64,000 bases of DNA from Pararhizobium sp. A13 (GTDB lineage Bacteria > Pseudomonadota > Alphaproteobacteria > Rhizobiales > Rhizobiaceae). The notes beneath the pieces are model-generated. The model was not told the origin of the DNA and did not search any database. It saw only the letters and a list, made by a program, of their open reading frames with translations. The translations under genes and the position numbers were made by a program. Where the stretch lies: NCBI RefSeq assembly GCF_040126305.1, contig NZ_CP149510.1:3979001-4043000 (forward strand), read 5' to 3'. This document shows, piece by piece, positions 18,383 to 29,348 of the stretch (the stretch's first letter is position 1; every line of letters starts with the position of its first letter).

Positions 18383-19417
18383 TTACCCGGCCGCTTCAAC
18401 AGACCCTGGCTTGCGCGGCGCCGGCAAAACCCGCTGCTGGACCAGCTGCTCCGGCGGCAGGGAGCCGAGCGCCGCAAGAGTCGCGCGGACCGCCTCGTCG
18501 ATGGGGGTCCATGGCTCGGCGCCGATCACAGCGACCAGCCGGTCGTTCGGCATGCGCAACGGCTCCTGCCAGACATAGCGCATCTCCCGCAGTTCCTTCA
18601 ACAAGGGCACGAAGGGCGCGAGGAACGGCATCGCCCACCACGGAAAGGCCCTGACCTTGAGGCGCGGATTGCCGGTGGCGCGGCGGATGGCAGCGACCAT
18701 CTTCGTGCCATCGTCGTCCCAGAAACCCTGCATGTGATAGACCGCAAAGGCGGGCAGCGTTTCGCGGCGATCGACCAGCCGCGCCATCGTTTCGGCGACA
18801 TCCGGCAGATAGGCCCATTGATGGCCGATGCCCTTCCTGCCGGGGTAGGTGACGGAGGTGATCGGCTTGCCGGCGGTGATGAGCCCCTGCGAGAACCAGC
18901 TGTTAGCCGCAACCGGGCCGAAGAAATCCCCGGCCCTGACCACGATCACGCGGACGCCGTCCTCTGACGCAGCCTGCAGGCGCCGCTCCATCAAGGCGCG
19001 GATCTTGCCCTTGGCCGTCACCGGGTTCTGCGGTGACTTTTCGTGCAGCAGCGGGAACGCGTCGGGGCCGAAATTGTAGATGGTGCCCGGCAGAAGCACC
19101 GTCGCGCCGGTGACCCTCGCGGCCGCAATCGTACTGTCGATCATCGGCAGCACCAGCGTACCCCAGTTGCGGTAACCGGGCGGGTTGACGGCATGGACGA
19201 TGAGGCTTGCGCCCTCTGCAGCAGCGAGCACATCGGCGGCATCCATCGCATCGCCCTGCACCCATTCGAAGTCCGGGCTCCTTACCGCGGCCTTGGCTGC
19301 ATCGCGATTGAGGGCGCGTATCGTCCAGCCGCGGGCCTTGAGGGTTCGGGCAACCGCACCGCCGATGCCGCCGGTGGCGCCGAGGATGAGGGCAATCGGT
19401 CTTGCTTTGCTGGTCAT
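18383..19417 (-). CDS. NAD-dependent epimerase/dehydratase-family protein
   Basis: SDR-type (extended) protein of 344 residues with the Rossmann motif LILGATGGIGGAV near residue 10 and an atypical active site, PGTIYNFGP, in place of the YxxxK arrangement. It resembles NmrA/epimerase-like oxidoreductases annotated as nucleoside-diphosphate-sugar epimerases. The start at 19417 has AAGGAGAC. A LysR gene begins 89 bases away on the other strand, so the regulator probably controls it. Substrate unknown. Confidence 0.8.
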   Translation of the reverse strand: MTSKARPIALILGATGGIGGAVARTLKARGWTIRALNRDAAKAAVRSPDFEWVQGDAMDAADVLAAAEGASLIVHAVNPPGYRNWGTLVLPMIDSTIAAARVTGATVLLPGTIYNFGPDAFPLLHEKSPQNPVTAKGKIRALMERRLQAASEDGVRVIVVRAGDFFGPVAANSWFSQGLITAGKPITSVTYPGRKGIGHQWAYLPDVAETMARLVDRRETLPAFAVYHMQGFWDDDGTKMVAAIRRATGNPRLKVRAFPWWAMPFLAPFVPLLKELREMRYVWQEPLRMPNDRLVAVIGAEPWTPIDEAVRATLAALGSLPPEQLVQQRVLPAPRKPGSVEAAG

Positions 19418-19506
19418 GTTTCGTCTCCTTGTCGATGAGACGATCCTGATCGCAAACGTGGCTAAACGGAATTGCCGAAATTTCTTTATCTGATATACAA
19501 AAAAGA

Positions 19507-20400
19507 ATGAGCGAAATTGAACCCAGCTGGGACTTCTACCGCACCTTCCTGACCGTTCTGAAGGAAGGCTCGCTGTCGGCCGCCGCACGCGAACTGGGGC
19601 TGACGCAGCCGACCATCGGCCGGCATATCGACGCTCTCGAAGGCATCATCGGCTTCCAGCTGTTCATCCGCTCTCCGCAGGGACTGATCCCGACCGAGGC
19701 AGCACTCGACCTCAAGCCGCATGCCGAGCAACTCGCGGCCAACGCAGCGGCGCTGCTGCGGGCGGCGACCGGACAGGGAAAGACGGTGCGCGGCACCGTG
19801 CGCATCAGCGCCAGCGAGGTGATCGGCATCGAAGTGCTGCCGCCGATGCTTGCCCTACTCCACGATCGACACCCGGATCTTGTCATCGAGCTTTCCGTGT
19901 CGGATGCTGTGGAGGATCTCCTGCGCCAGGAGGCCGATATCGCCGTGCGCATGGTGGCGCCGGCACAGGACGCGCTGATCACCCGCCGGATCGGCGGTAT
20001 TCCGCTCGGGCTCCACGCACACCGTCGCTACCTCGACCAGCACGGGACACCGGAGACGCTGGAGGATCTGCGAACGCATCGCGTCATCGGTTTCGATCGC
20101 GAAAGCGCCTTCGTGCGCGCCGTGCGCAAGCGCGTGCCGCTGCTCGATATCATGCGGCCGACGCTGAAATCGGACAGCAACCTCGCGCAGATGGCGATGA
20201 TCCGCGCCGGCTGCGGCATCGGGGTATGCCAGGTGGAGCTTGCCAGGCGCGATCCGAACCTCGTGCGGCTGTTCCGCGCGGAGTTCGAACTGCCGCTGGA
20301 GACGTTCGTTGTCATGCACGAGACCATGAAGACGACGCCCCGCTGCCGCGTCACCTTCGATGCGCTGGTCGCGGGGCTGTTGGCGTATGTGGGAAAGTAG
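19507..20400 (+). CDS. LysR-family regulator, divergent from the epimerase gene
   Basis: LTTR of 297 residues: N-terminal HTH (FLTVLKEGSLSAAARELGLT) followed by the LysR substrate-binding domain with VRMVAPAQDALITRRIGGI. Members in this divergent arrangement usually regulate the neighbour and themselves from the shared gap of 89 bases, which contains an AT-rich ATCTGATATAC stretch. The effector is not known. The TAG stop is 10 bases from the convergent end of the GFA gene. Confidence 0.85.
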   Translation: MSEIEPSWDFYRTFLTVLKEGSLSAAARELGLTQPTIGRHIDALEGIIGFQLFIRSPQGLIPTEAALDLKPHAEQLAANAAALLRAATGQGKTVRGTVRISASEVIGIEVLPPMLALLHDRHPDLVIELSVSDAVEDLLRQEADIAVRMVAPAQDALITRRIGGIPLGLHAHRRYLDQHGTPETLEDLRTHRVIGFDRESAFVRAVRKRVPLLDIMRPTLKSDSNLAQMAMIRAGCGIGVCQVELARRDPNLVRLFRAEFELPLETFVVMHETMKTTPRCRVTFDALVAGLLAYVGK

Positions 20401-20410
20401 GCGGCTGCTC

Positions 20411-20818
20411 CTAAAGGTGTCGGATCTCGGCTGGTGTTGCGCCCCAATCGTTGTTGAGGCCGTCAAAGTAGGTAAGCGGCGCGCCCATCAGTTCGTCGAT
20501 ATCAAGACCGTCGAGGCAAGCGATGTTGATATTGTAATATTTGGCGCCGGTCATGTTGGGAACATCGACCCACTCGATCGGGCGCACACCGCATTGCCGG
20601 CAAAAGAGATGGTGCGCAACGCCGGTGTTGAACTGATAATCGACCAGGTCCGCCGCGCCGGTCAGCAGGCGGAACGCTTCCGGCCTGACCTTGACGGTCC
20701 AGAGGCGGATCTTCCAGCAAACCGAGCAGTTGCATTTCCCGGTGCCGAGACTGAGATCGAAATCCGCCTCGAAGCGGACCGCGCCGCAATGACAGCTTCC
20801 ACGATAGGTTTTGAGCAT
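20411..20818 (-). CDS. GFA (glutathione-dependent formaldehyde-activating) family protein
   Basis: Zinc-binding protein of 135 residues of the GFA/CENP-V fold. Cysteine pairs are seen at GSCHCGAVRF, GKCNCSVCWK and LFCRQCGVRP, the full set of ligands in the family. Some members act on S-hydroxymethylglutathione; the actual reaction here is unknown. It converges with the LysR gene. Confidence 0.88.
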   Translation of the reverse strand: MLKTYRGSCHCGAVRFEADFDLSLGTGKCNCSVCWKIRLWTVKVRPEAFRLLTGAADLVDYQFNTGVAHHLFCRQCGVRPIEWVDVPNMTGAKYYNINIACLDGLDIDELMGAPLTYFDGLNNDWGATPAEIRHL

Positions 20819-21037
20819 TGCCGTTCCCCTCGCCGCATCTGTCGCGCGGCGCCCAGGACGAGGCTATCCGAAGAGAGCGGCGATGACCATCGCCTGGCCT
20901 GCGCGAGCGGGGAACAGGGCAGACCGGACGCCCCGGAAATCACCCCTGCGTAACGGCAGTTGAATTCGACGGATCGCCGACATCCCGCCGCTGTGCCAGC
21001 GCCTTCTCGGAAAACAACTTGTCGGTGGACAAGTCTT

Positions 21038-21090
21038 CAGCACCGCAGACGCGGTGCTGCTGGATTACCGGCACAAGGCCGGTAATGAGG
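21038..21090. repeat. Palindromic repeat, two 9-bp hairpins
   Basis: CAGCACCGC-AGAC-GCGGTGCTG (21038-21059) followed by ATTACCGGC-ACAAG-GCCGGTAAT (21064-21086). The second stem and its ACAAG loop recur in the element at 21291. Confidence 0.7.
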
Positions 21091-21290
21091 GAAGAAAGGG
21101 ATGCACCTTGAAAAACCGCGTGGCTCAGACATCATCCGCGAAAATGGAAGCTCAATCTGATTGAGGAAATGAATCCGGAGTGGGCGGATATTTCGCACTA
21201 TCTGCACGGGTTGTGAATTGCCAAGGGGACGCGCCATTTTCCCGGCGTCAGCTGATATCGTCGATGAATCTACTGGAGAAGCCCTATCCT

Positions 21291-21410
21291 CCCCTCATTA
21301 CCGGGCTTGTCCCGGTAATCCAGCCACGCGACGTCTGTCGCGTGAAAGGAGTCCTTGGCGCCGTAGACGCAGCGGGCTGGATTGCCGCCACAAGGGCGGC
21401 AATGAGGGAG
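21291..21410. repeat. Three-hairpin palindromic element
   Basis: ATTACCGGG/CCCGGTAAT (21297-21319, loop CTTGT), CACGCGAC/GTCGCGTG (21325-21344) and ATTGCCGCC/GGCGGCAAT (21381-21403, loop ACAAG). The outer CCTCATTACCGG and CCGGCAATGAGG-like ends make the whole element an imperfect inverted repeat. With the copy at 21038 this shows a small dispersed family, in the gap between GFA and aatA. Confidence 0.7.
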
Positions 21411-21465
21411 GGGTTTGGCATTCCGGACACCACGGACCTTCGGGCATTCAACCGCTCTACCCAAC

Positions 21466-21490
21466 AAAAAACCCGCCGTTTCCGACGGGC
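21466..21490 (-). terminator. Terminator of aatA
   Basis: Read on the minus strand, CCCGTCG / CGGCGGG around a GAAA loop with one G-T pair (21472-21489), then TTTTTT. It begins about 25 bases after the aatA stop. Confidence 0.8.
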
Positions 21491-21514
21491 TCCTTGTCAA
21501 GGTCCAACCTTGCC

Positions 21515-23183
<1,669 letters not shown>

Positions 23184-25535
23184 ATGTTTGTCGATACGGA
23201 AATCGCCGCCACGACACCGCGCCGCCAACACGCGCGATACATCGAATATCTGCTGGTCGCAGCACTTGTGGCCGTGACGATCGTCCTGTTTTTCGTCATG
23301 GGCTTTTTCTCGCATGCTTCGGCCGAGACCGGACAAGGCAAGTCGCAGCATTTCGCCGGCTATGTGCACCCCAACGACATGGGTACCGGCGCCCTGCTCT
23401 TCCCCTCCAAGGAGCCCGGTTCTTTTGTCGAGGCGCCGCGGCTGGCGACCGACGTCCAGATCGACGTCAACGGCCCGATCCTGCGCACCCGCGTCACGCA
23501 GCGGTTCCAGAACCCGAGCAAGGGCTGGGTCGAGGGCACCTACGTCTTCCCGTTGCCGGAAAACTCCGCCGTCGACACGCTGAAGATGCAGATCGGCGAC
23601 CGTTTCATCGAGGGTGAGATCAAGGCACGCGAAGAAGCCCGCAAGGTCTACGAGGAGGCCAAGGCAGCCGGCAAGAAGACCGCCCTTCTCGAACAGCAGC
23701 GCCCGAACATCTTCACCAACCAGGTCGCCAATATCGGTCCCGGCGAGACCATTGTCGTACAGATCGAATATCAGAGCAGCGTGCATCAATCGGGCGGCGC
23801 GTTCTCGCTGCGCTTCCCGATGGTGGTCGCCCCACGCCACAATCCCGATCCGATCGTTGAGACGGTCGATCTCGATCCCAATTCCGGTTACGCCGTCAGC
23901 GATCCGGTGCCGGACCGCGACAAGATCACCGCACCGGTACTCGATCCGACGGAAAGCGCCAAGATCAATCCGGTGACGCTGACGGTCAATCTCAATGCCG
24001 GTTTCCCGATCGGCACCGTCACCTCGCCGTTCCATGAGACCGACGTCCAGACGGTCGATGACATGGCCCGCAGGATAAGCCTGAAAAACGGTAGCGTACC
24101 GGCCGACAAGGATTTCGAGCTGAGTTGGCATGCAGCCGCCGGCAAGGCGCCGCATGCCGGTCTCTTCCGCGAGACGGTTGACGGCAAGACCTATCTGCTC
24201 GGCTTCGTGACGCCACCCGCCGGTGATGCCACCCCGGACACGCATCCGAAGCGCGAAGTCGTCTTCGTTATCGACAATTCCGGCTCGATGGCCGGCAAAT
24301 CGATCGAACAGGCGCGCGAAAGCCTGGCGCTTGCCATCTCCAAGCTGCGGCCGGAAGACCGGTTCAACGTCATCCGCTTCGACGACACGATGAGCGTGCA
24401 TTTTCCCTCTCTGGTGCAGGCGACACCGGACAAGCGCGAGGATGCGATCGCCTTCGTCCGTGGTCTCACGGCGGATGGCGGCACGGAGATGCTGCCGGCA
24501 CTGGAGGCAGCCCTTCGCACCCAGGGGCCGATCGAGCCCGGTGCGCTGCGCCAGGTCGTGTTTCTGACGGATGGGGCAATCGGCAACGAGGCGCAATTGT
24601 TCGAGGAGATATCCAAGAACCGCGGCGACGCCCGCGTCTTTACAGTCGGGATCGGCTCGGCTCCCAACAGCCATTTCATGACGAAGGCCGCCGAACTCGG
24701 CCGCGGCACCTTCACGCTGATCGGCTCGGAGGACCAGGTGGCTGCCCGCATGAGCGAACTGTTCGACAAGCTGGAAAACCCGGCGATGACCGACATCGCC
24801 GTCGCCTTCGACGGCACGAAGGCGCAGGACATCACGCCGAATCCGATGCCGGACCTCTATCGCGGCGAGCCGGTGGTACTGACCGCACAGCTTGACGGCA
24901 CCTCAACTGCGGGCAAGCTGCAGATCACCGGCAGGGCCGGCGACCAGCCCTGGCGCGTCGAGATGGATGTTGCCAAGGCGTCTCAAGGCGAAGGCATCGC
25001 CAAGCTCTGGGCACGCCGCAAGATCGATGATCTGGAAGCCAACGCCTATGCAGCGAACGACGCGGCAACGCTTGACAAGCAGATCGAGACGGTGGCGCTT
25101 GCCCATCACCTCGTTTCGCGGGTCACCAGCCTTGTTGCCGTCGACGTGACGCCATCGCGTCCGGCCGGCGAGCCTGTCGCCGGCACCGACGTGCCACTCA
25201 ACCTGCCCGAGGGTTGGGATTTCGAGAAGGTGTTCGGCGAGAAGACGCCCCAAGCATTGCCGGAAGGTCAGCGCAAGGCCGCTCTCCAGCAGAGCGAAGA
25301 ACAGGCGATGCTGGTCTCCGACCGGATGGCCGCGGCACCGACGGCACGGGCCGCCAGCCTGATTGCCGAAGCGGGCGATCAGGTGAACCTGCCGCAAACC
25401 GCGACGCTTGCCGACCGGTATATCCTCATCGGCCTGATGCTGCTCGCCATCGCGGTGATGGCGGCCTCCACCTTCGGCCTGTGGCGCTGGCAGATGCGCG
25501 GCCTGATCCTGGAGGCGCGCAGCCGTGTCCAATAA
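23184..25535 (+). CDS. VIT and VWA domain protein, sortase substrate (marine proteobacterial sortase target type)
   Basis: Exported, membrane-anchored protein of 783 residues. Order: transmembrane segment about 20-42 (YLLVAALVAVTIVLFFVMG); VIT domain about 80-200 (PLPENSAVDTLKMQIGDR); VWA domain from about 357 with a MIDAS motif VIDNSGSMAGKS (Asp364, Ser366, Ser368); sorting signal LPQTAT at about 736, followed by a hydrophobic segment and a basic tail (RWQMRG). This is the typical partner of a class GN sortase, encoded immediately downstream with an 11-base overlap. The ligand and the surface on which it is attached are unknown. Confidence 0.9.
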   Translation: MFVDTEIAATTPRRQHARYIEYLLVAALVAVTIVLFFVMGFFSHASAETGQGKSQHFAGYVHPNDMGTGALLFPSKEPGSFVEAPRLATDVQIDVNGPILRTRVTQRFQNPSKGWVEGTYVFPLPENSAVDTLKMQIGDRFIEGEIKAREEARKVYEEAKAAGKKTALLEQQRPNIFTNQVANIGPGETIVVQIEYQSSVHQSGGAFSLRFPMVVAPRHNPDPIVETVDLDPNSGYAVSDPVPDRDKITAPVLDPTESAKINPVTLTVNLNAGFPIGTVTSPFHETDVQTVDDMARRISLKNGSVPADKDFELSWHAAAGKAPHAGLFRETVDGKTYLLGFVTPPAGDATPDTHPKREVVFVIDNSGSMAGKSIEQARESLALAISKLRPEDRFNVIRFDDTMSVHFPSLVQATPDKREDAIAFVRGLTADGGTEMLPALEAALRTQGPIEPGALRQVVFLTDGAIGNEAQLFEEISKNRGDARVFTVGIGSAPNSHFMTKAAELGRGTFTLIGSEDQVAARMSELFDKLENPAMTDIAVAFDGTKAQDITPNPMPDLYRGEPVVLTAQLDGTSTAGKLQITGRAGDQPWRVEMDVAKASQGEGIAKLWARRKIDDLEANAYAANDAATLDKQIETVALAHHLVSRVTSLVAVDVTPSRPAGEPVAGTDVPLNLPEGWDFEKVFGEKTPQALPEGQRKAALQQSEEQAMLVSDRMAAAPTARAASLIAEAGDQVNLPQTATLADRYILIGLMLLAIAVMAASTFGLWRWQMRGLILEARSRVQ

Positions 25536-26211
25536 ACAGATGCTCGACGGACGCGGCGGCCTTCTGGCGCGCCTCAGCATGCTGGAAACGCTGGTGCTCG
25601 CGGGTATTTCCCTCGTCGCGATCGCCGGTCTGATGCTGGTCGGCAAAGGCTTCTACATGAAGGCGAAGGCCGAGGTTTCTCAGGTGCTGCTGAAGCGAAG
25701 CTTCGAGGCGCAACTGCATGGCGGGACTAATGTCAAACCCTGGCCCTGGGCCGACTTTTCCACCGAGGCGGAGATCACCGCGCCGCGCATCGGCAAGACG
25801 GCCGTCGTGCTGTCGGGCGCCAGTGGCGAGGCGCTGGCCTTCGGTCCGGCGCGACTTGCCAACACGCCGGCACCGGGCGAACTCGGCACTTCCGTCATTG
25901 CCGCCCATCGCGACACGCATTTCCGCTGGCTGAAGGACGTGAAGCCCGGCGACCTTCTGGTGATCACTCGCAAGGACGGTGCCAACCTGACATTCCGCGC
26001 CGGATCGAGCCGCATTGTCCGTTGGGACGAGAGCGGCATCAACGCGGATGCGCCCGGCCGCAACCTGGCGCTTGCCACATGCTGGCCTTTCGATGCGACC
26101 GAGCAAGGGCCGTTGCGCTATATCGTCAATGCGGAGCTTGTTCCGGATACCGGCCAAGCGAAGTTCTCCGCACTCGGCAGTGCCAGCCAACTGCCGGTAA
26201 AATCCTTTTGA
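25525..26211 (+). CDS. Class GN sortase
   Basis: Membrane transpeptidase of 228 residues that likely joins the upstream protein at its LPQTA-type signal. N-terminal anchor about residues 20-40. Catalytic residues are seen: His128 in VIAAHRDTHF, Cys186 in LALATCWPF and Arg198 in LRYIVNAEL. The start is GTG at 25525, overlapping the substrate gene, so they are translationally coupled. The proteobacterial one-sortase/one-substrate arrangement is known, but its biological role is not. Confidence 0.92.
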   Translation: MSNKQMLDGRGGLLARLSMLETLVLAGISLVAIAGLMLVGKGFYMKAKAEVSQVLLKRSFEAQLHGGTNVKPWPWADFSTEAEITAPRIGKTAVVLSGASGEALAFGPARLANTPAPGELGTSVIAAHRDTHFRWLKDVKPGDLLVITRKDGANLTFRAGSSRIVRWDESGINADAPGRNLALATCWPFDATEQGPLRYIVNAELVPDTGQAKFSALGSASQLPVKSF

Positions 26212-26270
26212 TCGGGCTTGATCCGTTCGCGCCTGGCCCCAGCTTTTCAGAATAGCGAATGGAGGGCGAG

Positions 26271-27425
26271 ATGAAGAAGACGCTTGAAAACCTGCATAAG
26301 GCCGCCGGTCTGGCGATGTTCCTCTTCTCAGCCCCCGCCCTCGCCGCTGGCGACGTTGCGCAATTTTCGACCGAGAAGGCGTCCGTTCAGGTCGAAACGC
26401 TTGCCTCCGGGCTCGACAATCCCTGGTCCGTCGAAGTGATGCCGGACGGCGCCTTCATCATCACCGAGCTTGGCGGCGGCCTTCGCATCATTCGCGACGG
26501 CAAGGCATCTTCGCCGATCCGTGGCGTTCCGAAGAGCGCGCGCCAAGGGCAAGGCGGGCTTCTCGATGTCGCGCTCGATCCCGGCTTTGTAACCAACCGC
26601 ACGCTTTTCCTGTCGATGGCGGTCGCGGATGGTAGCCGCTATGGAACGGCAATCGTGCGCGGCATGCTTTCAAAGGATGGAAAGAGCCTGACCGACGTCA
26701 AGGAACTCTTCCGGATGAACAAGTTCACCGGCAAGGGCCAGCATTTCGGATCGCGTATCGCGATTGCCTCCGACGGCAGCCTGTTCTTCGGCATCGGTGA
26801 TCGCGGCGAGCGGGATCGGGCACAGGCCATGCGCGACCATGCGGGTTCCATTCTGCACATCAACCCGGACGGCAGCATCCCCGCAGACAATCCTTACAAG
26901 GACGGCAAGGCCGGGCTGCCGGAAGTCTGGTCGAAGGGACACCGCAATCCGCAGGGCATTGTCATCGACCCCCAAAATGGCCAGTTGCTGACCGTCGAGC
27001 ATGGCGCGCGCGGCGGCGACGAAGTCAACGCACCGCAGCCAGGCAAAAACTACGGCTGGCCGGTGATTACCTATGGCAAGGACTATTCCGGCGCCGAGAT
27101 TGGCGTCGGTCAGGCGGCGGAAGGCTACGAGCAGCCGCTCTACTATTGGGATCCCTCCATCGCGCCCGGCGCGATCGACGTCTATCATGGCGCGATGTTC
27201 CCGCAATGGGAGGGCGACCTGCTGGTATCGGCGCTGAAATACCAGCTGCTGGCGCGGTTGGAGCGCGATGAAAGCGGCAAGATCGTCTCGGAGGAACGCC
27301 TGTTCGAAGGCGAATTCGGCCGTATCCGCGACGTCAAGGTGGCGCCCGACGGCGCGGTGCTTTTGGTGACGGACGGAGACGATGGGGCGCTGCTGCGTGT
27401 TTCCGCGGCGGACAAGAAAAGCTGA
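26271..27425 (+). CDS. Soluble PQQ-dependent sugar dehydrogenase-like protein (YliI type)
   Basis: Periplasmic beta-propeller of 384 residues with a signal peptide (KKTLENLHKAAGLAMFLFS, then a cut near ALAA). It has GLDNPWSVEVMPDG near the start, KGHRNPQGIVID, VEHGARGGDEVNAPQPGKNYG and YWDPSIAPGAIDVYHG, the motifs of aldose sugar dehydrogenases that use PQQ and calcium. Starts at 26271 after GGAGGG. It comes 59 bases after the sortase gene but seems unrelated to it. Whether PQQ is made in this organism cannot be seen here. Confidence 0.9.
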   Translation: MKKTLENLHKAAGLAMFLFSAPALAAGDVAQFSTEKASVQVETLASGLDNPWSVEVMPDGAFIITELGGGLRIIRDGKASSPIRGVPKSARQGQGGLLDVALDPGFVTNRTLFLSMAVADGSRYGTAIVRGMLSKDGKSLTDVKELFRMNKFTGKGQHFGSRIAIASDGSLFFGIGDRGERDRAQAMRDHAGSILHINPDGSIPADNPYKDGKAGLPEVWSKGHRNPQGIVIDPQNGQLLTVEHGARGGDEVNAPQPGKNYGWPVITYGKDYSGAEIGVGQAAEGYEQPLYYWDPSIAPGAIDVYHGAMFPQWEGDLLVSALKYQLLARLERDESGKIVSEERLFEGEFGRIRDVKVAPDGAVLLVTDGDDGALLRVSAADKKS

Positions 27426-27576
27426 CGAGATCACCTTATTTTTCGCCTCAAGCGCCGCACTTGCCCAAATTTAATGCAGCTGCTACCAGACTGGCGAACA
27501 AATCCTATTCTCTGGCGCGCATGATCCGGCCGATCGTTCCGATGCGAGGCTGTGCCGCGCTTTCAGGAACCGCATC

Positions 27577-28473
27577 GTGACCCGCATCCAGGCCAATCTC
27601 TTCCTGCTGTTTTCCGGCGCCATCTGGGGTGCGGGCTTCGTTGCGCAATCGACGGCGATGGATGCGATCGGCCCGCTCTGGTTCATCGGCCTGCGCTTTG
27701 CCATTGCCACCGCGGTCGCAGCACCACTGGCGCTCTGGGAAGCCCGCAAGGCGCGCCGGCCGATGCCGAAATCGGGCATCCGCAATTTCATCTGGGTCGG
27801 GTTTGCGCTCTTTGCCGGCGCCGCCACGCAGCAGATCGGGCTTTTGACGACCAGCGTCACCAATTCGGGTTTCCTGACCGGGCTCTACGTGGTTTTCGTA
27901 CCGATGCTGACCGTCATCTTCCTGCGCAGGAAACCCCACTGGATTACCTGGCCGGCAGCCTTCATGGCGACGTTCGGAATTTTCCTTCTGAGCGGCGGCG
28001 AGCTTGCGCGCCTGACCAGCGGCGATGTCCTGACGATCGTCTGCGCGATGTTCTGGGCCGTCCAACTCATGCTGGTCGGCATCTTTGCCGGCAGCACCGG
28101 CCGGCCGATGGCCCTCTCGGTGACCCAGTTCGCCGTTTGCGCCGTGCTCGGCTGCGCGGCAGGCGCCCTATTCGAGCCGCTCGATCTTGCAGCTGTGACG
28201 AACGCGCTGCCGGAAATCCTCTATGCCGGCTTCTTTTCCAGTGGCATCGGCTTCATCTGCCAGGTGGTCGGCCAGCGCTACACGCCCGCGCCGCAGGCGG
28301 CGATCTTCCTGTCGAGCGAAGCCCTGTTCGCTGCCCTGTTCGGTGTCCTGCTGCTCGGAGAAACGATAACCCTGGTCGGCTATGTCGGCTGCGCGATCAT
28401 TTTCGCGGCGATGCTGATCGTGGAAATCATACCCGAACTGACGAGACCGAAGGCCGTTGCCGCCGAAGCCTGA
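27577..28473 (+). CDS. DMT/EamA-family permease
   Basis: Inner-membrane transporter of 298 residues with about 10 hydrophobic segments in two EamA repeats (first LFLLFSGAIWGAGFVAQ, second near VLTIVCAMFWAVQLMLV). GTG start at 27577 with AGGAA upstream. Family members export amino acids, metabolites or drugs; no substrate can be named. Confidence 0.88.
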   Translation: MTRIQANLFLLFSGAIWGAGFVAQSTAMDAIGPLWFIGLRFAIATAVAAPLALWEARKARRPMPKSGIRNFIWVGFALFAGAATQQIGLLTTSVTNSGFLTGLYVVFVPMLTVIFLRRKPHWITWPAAFMATFGIFLLSGGELARLTSGDVLTIVCAMFWAVQLMLVGIFAGSTGRPMALSVTQFAVCAVLGCAAGALFEPLDLAAVTNALPEILYAGFFSSGIGFICQVVGQRYTPAPQAAIFLSSEALFAALFGVLLLGETITLVGYVGCAIIFAAMLIVEIIPELTRPKAVAAEA

Positions 28474-28986
28474 TTTTTGCGCGTTTTTTTCGAGTAACGA
28501 CGCGGCGCGCCAAGTTTTATCTAATGGTCAATATTTAGCGAAGCCTTCTGAGCAATGCCGGGCTTCTTGGCGTTCTGCGACATATCATGACGCAAACAGC
28601 CTAAAAAACATGCAACACGACGCAAATCACAACATTTTCAATCGCTTGCAATATATCAGTAGAAAAATCATATTTTTCAGCAGTTGATTGCTTTTTGAAC
28701 AAACGAAATTGGCACACTTGTTTCAAAAAACTTTTGCTTGCCAATTTAAAATAAACACAGCAAGCTTATCGGGTTCGGGCAATTTGCGAACACGGGAAGA
28801 CTTTAAATAATGCGCGCCGGGCACGCAAAATGGACCGGGCAGTCGGACAAAGACAGAGTTTTTCGATGGCTGGCTGCAATTACAGGGACCCTTTCCTCAC
28901 AGTCGAGAACTGCCTGCCGCACGCCCCTGGGGCAAACATTGTAATGCTGCCCGCCGCATCCGGGCAGAGGAAAAAGGACCTGACGC
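28474..28986. other. AT-rich 513-base gap upstream of the cold-shock gene
   Basis: From about 28500 to 28800 the sequence is clearly AT-rich against its neighbours, with no gene seen. It may carry the cspA promoter and long 5' leader that cold-shock mRNAs often have. GCTTGC...GCAAGC (around 28737-28765) is a weak inverted repeat. An open frame at 28457-28687 lacks a ribosome site and is not called. Confidence 0.5.
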
Positions 28987-29202
28987 ATGGCCGAGACTGG
29001 CATTGTTAAATTCTTCAACACCGACAAGGGCTTTGGTTTCATCAAACCCGATAACGGTGGCGCCGACATCTTCGTGCATATCTCCGCAGTGCAGGCCTCG
29101 GGCCTGAATGGACTGTCGGAAAATCAGAAGGTCAGCTTCGACACGGAACCGGATCGCCGCGGCAAAGGGCCGAAGGCGGTCAACCTGCAGGTCTCGGGCT
29201 AA
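28987..29202 (+). CDS. Cold-shock domain protein (CspA family)
   Basis: Single-stranded nucleic acid binding beta-barrel of 71 residues that melts mRNA structure. RNP1-like KGFGFIKPD (residues 14-22) and RNP2-like DIFVHISAV are present. The start has AAAAAGGA upstream; a strong terminator follows at 29239. Rhizobia carry several such genes; this one has a long AT-rich upstream region. Confidence 0.95.
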   Translation: MAETGIVKFFNTDKGFGFIKPDNGGADIFVHISAVQASGLNGLSENQKVSFDTEPDRRGKGPKAVNLQVSG

Positions 29203-29237
29203 GCCGCCGAGCCACGACAGACAGATTTCAAGTGGAA

Positions 29238-29262
29238 GCCCGGCCTCGCTGCCGGGTTTTTT
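29238..29262 (+). terminator. Terminator of the cold-shock gene
   Basis: CCCGGC (29239-29244), loop CTCGCT, GCCGGG (29251-29256), then TTTTTT. Confidence 0.9.
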
Positions 29263-29348
29263 CATTCAGGCTGCGTTCAGTTTCGCCACAATAACCTGTT
29301 GTCATTACCAAGGACTGAAATGGTCCGGCTCAAAACAGGATCGAAACT

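Larger units (their letters stand above)
20819..21514. other. Gene-free stretch of about 700 bases between GFA and aatA
   Basis: Holds the two palindromic repeats and the aatA terminator. The frames that stay open here (for instance 21180-21587 and the long frame from 21218) run through repeats or across the aatA gene on the other strand and have repeat-derived composition such as HYRPCAGNP, so they are not called. Confidence 0.5.

Noticed and set aside
28897..29265. Minus-strand frame opposite the cold-shock gene
   Set aside because: Antisense shadow of the 71-residue cold-shock gene.
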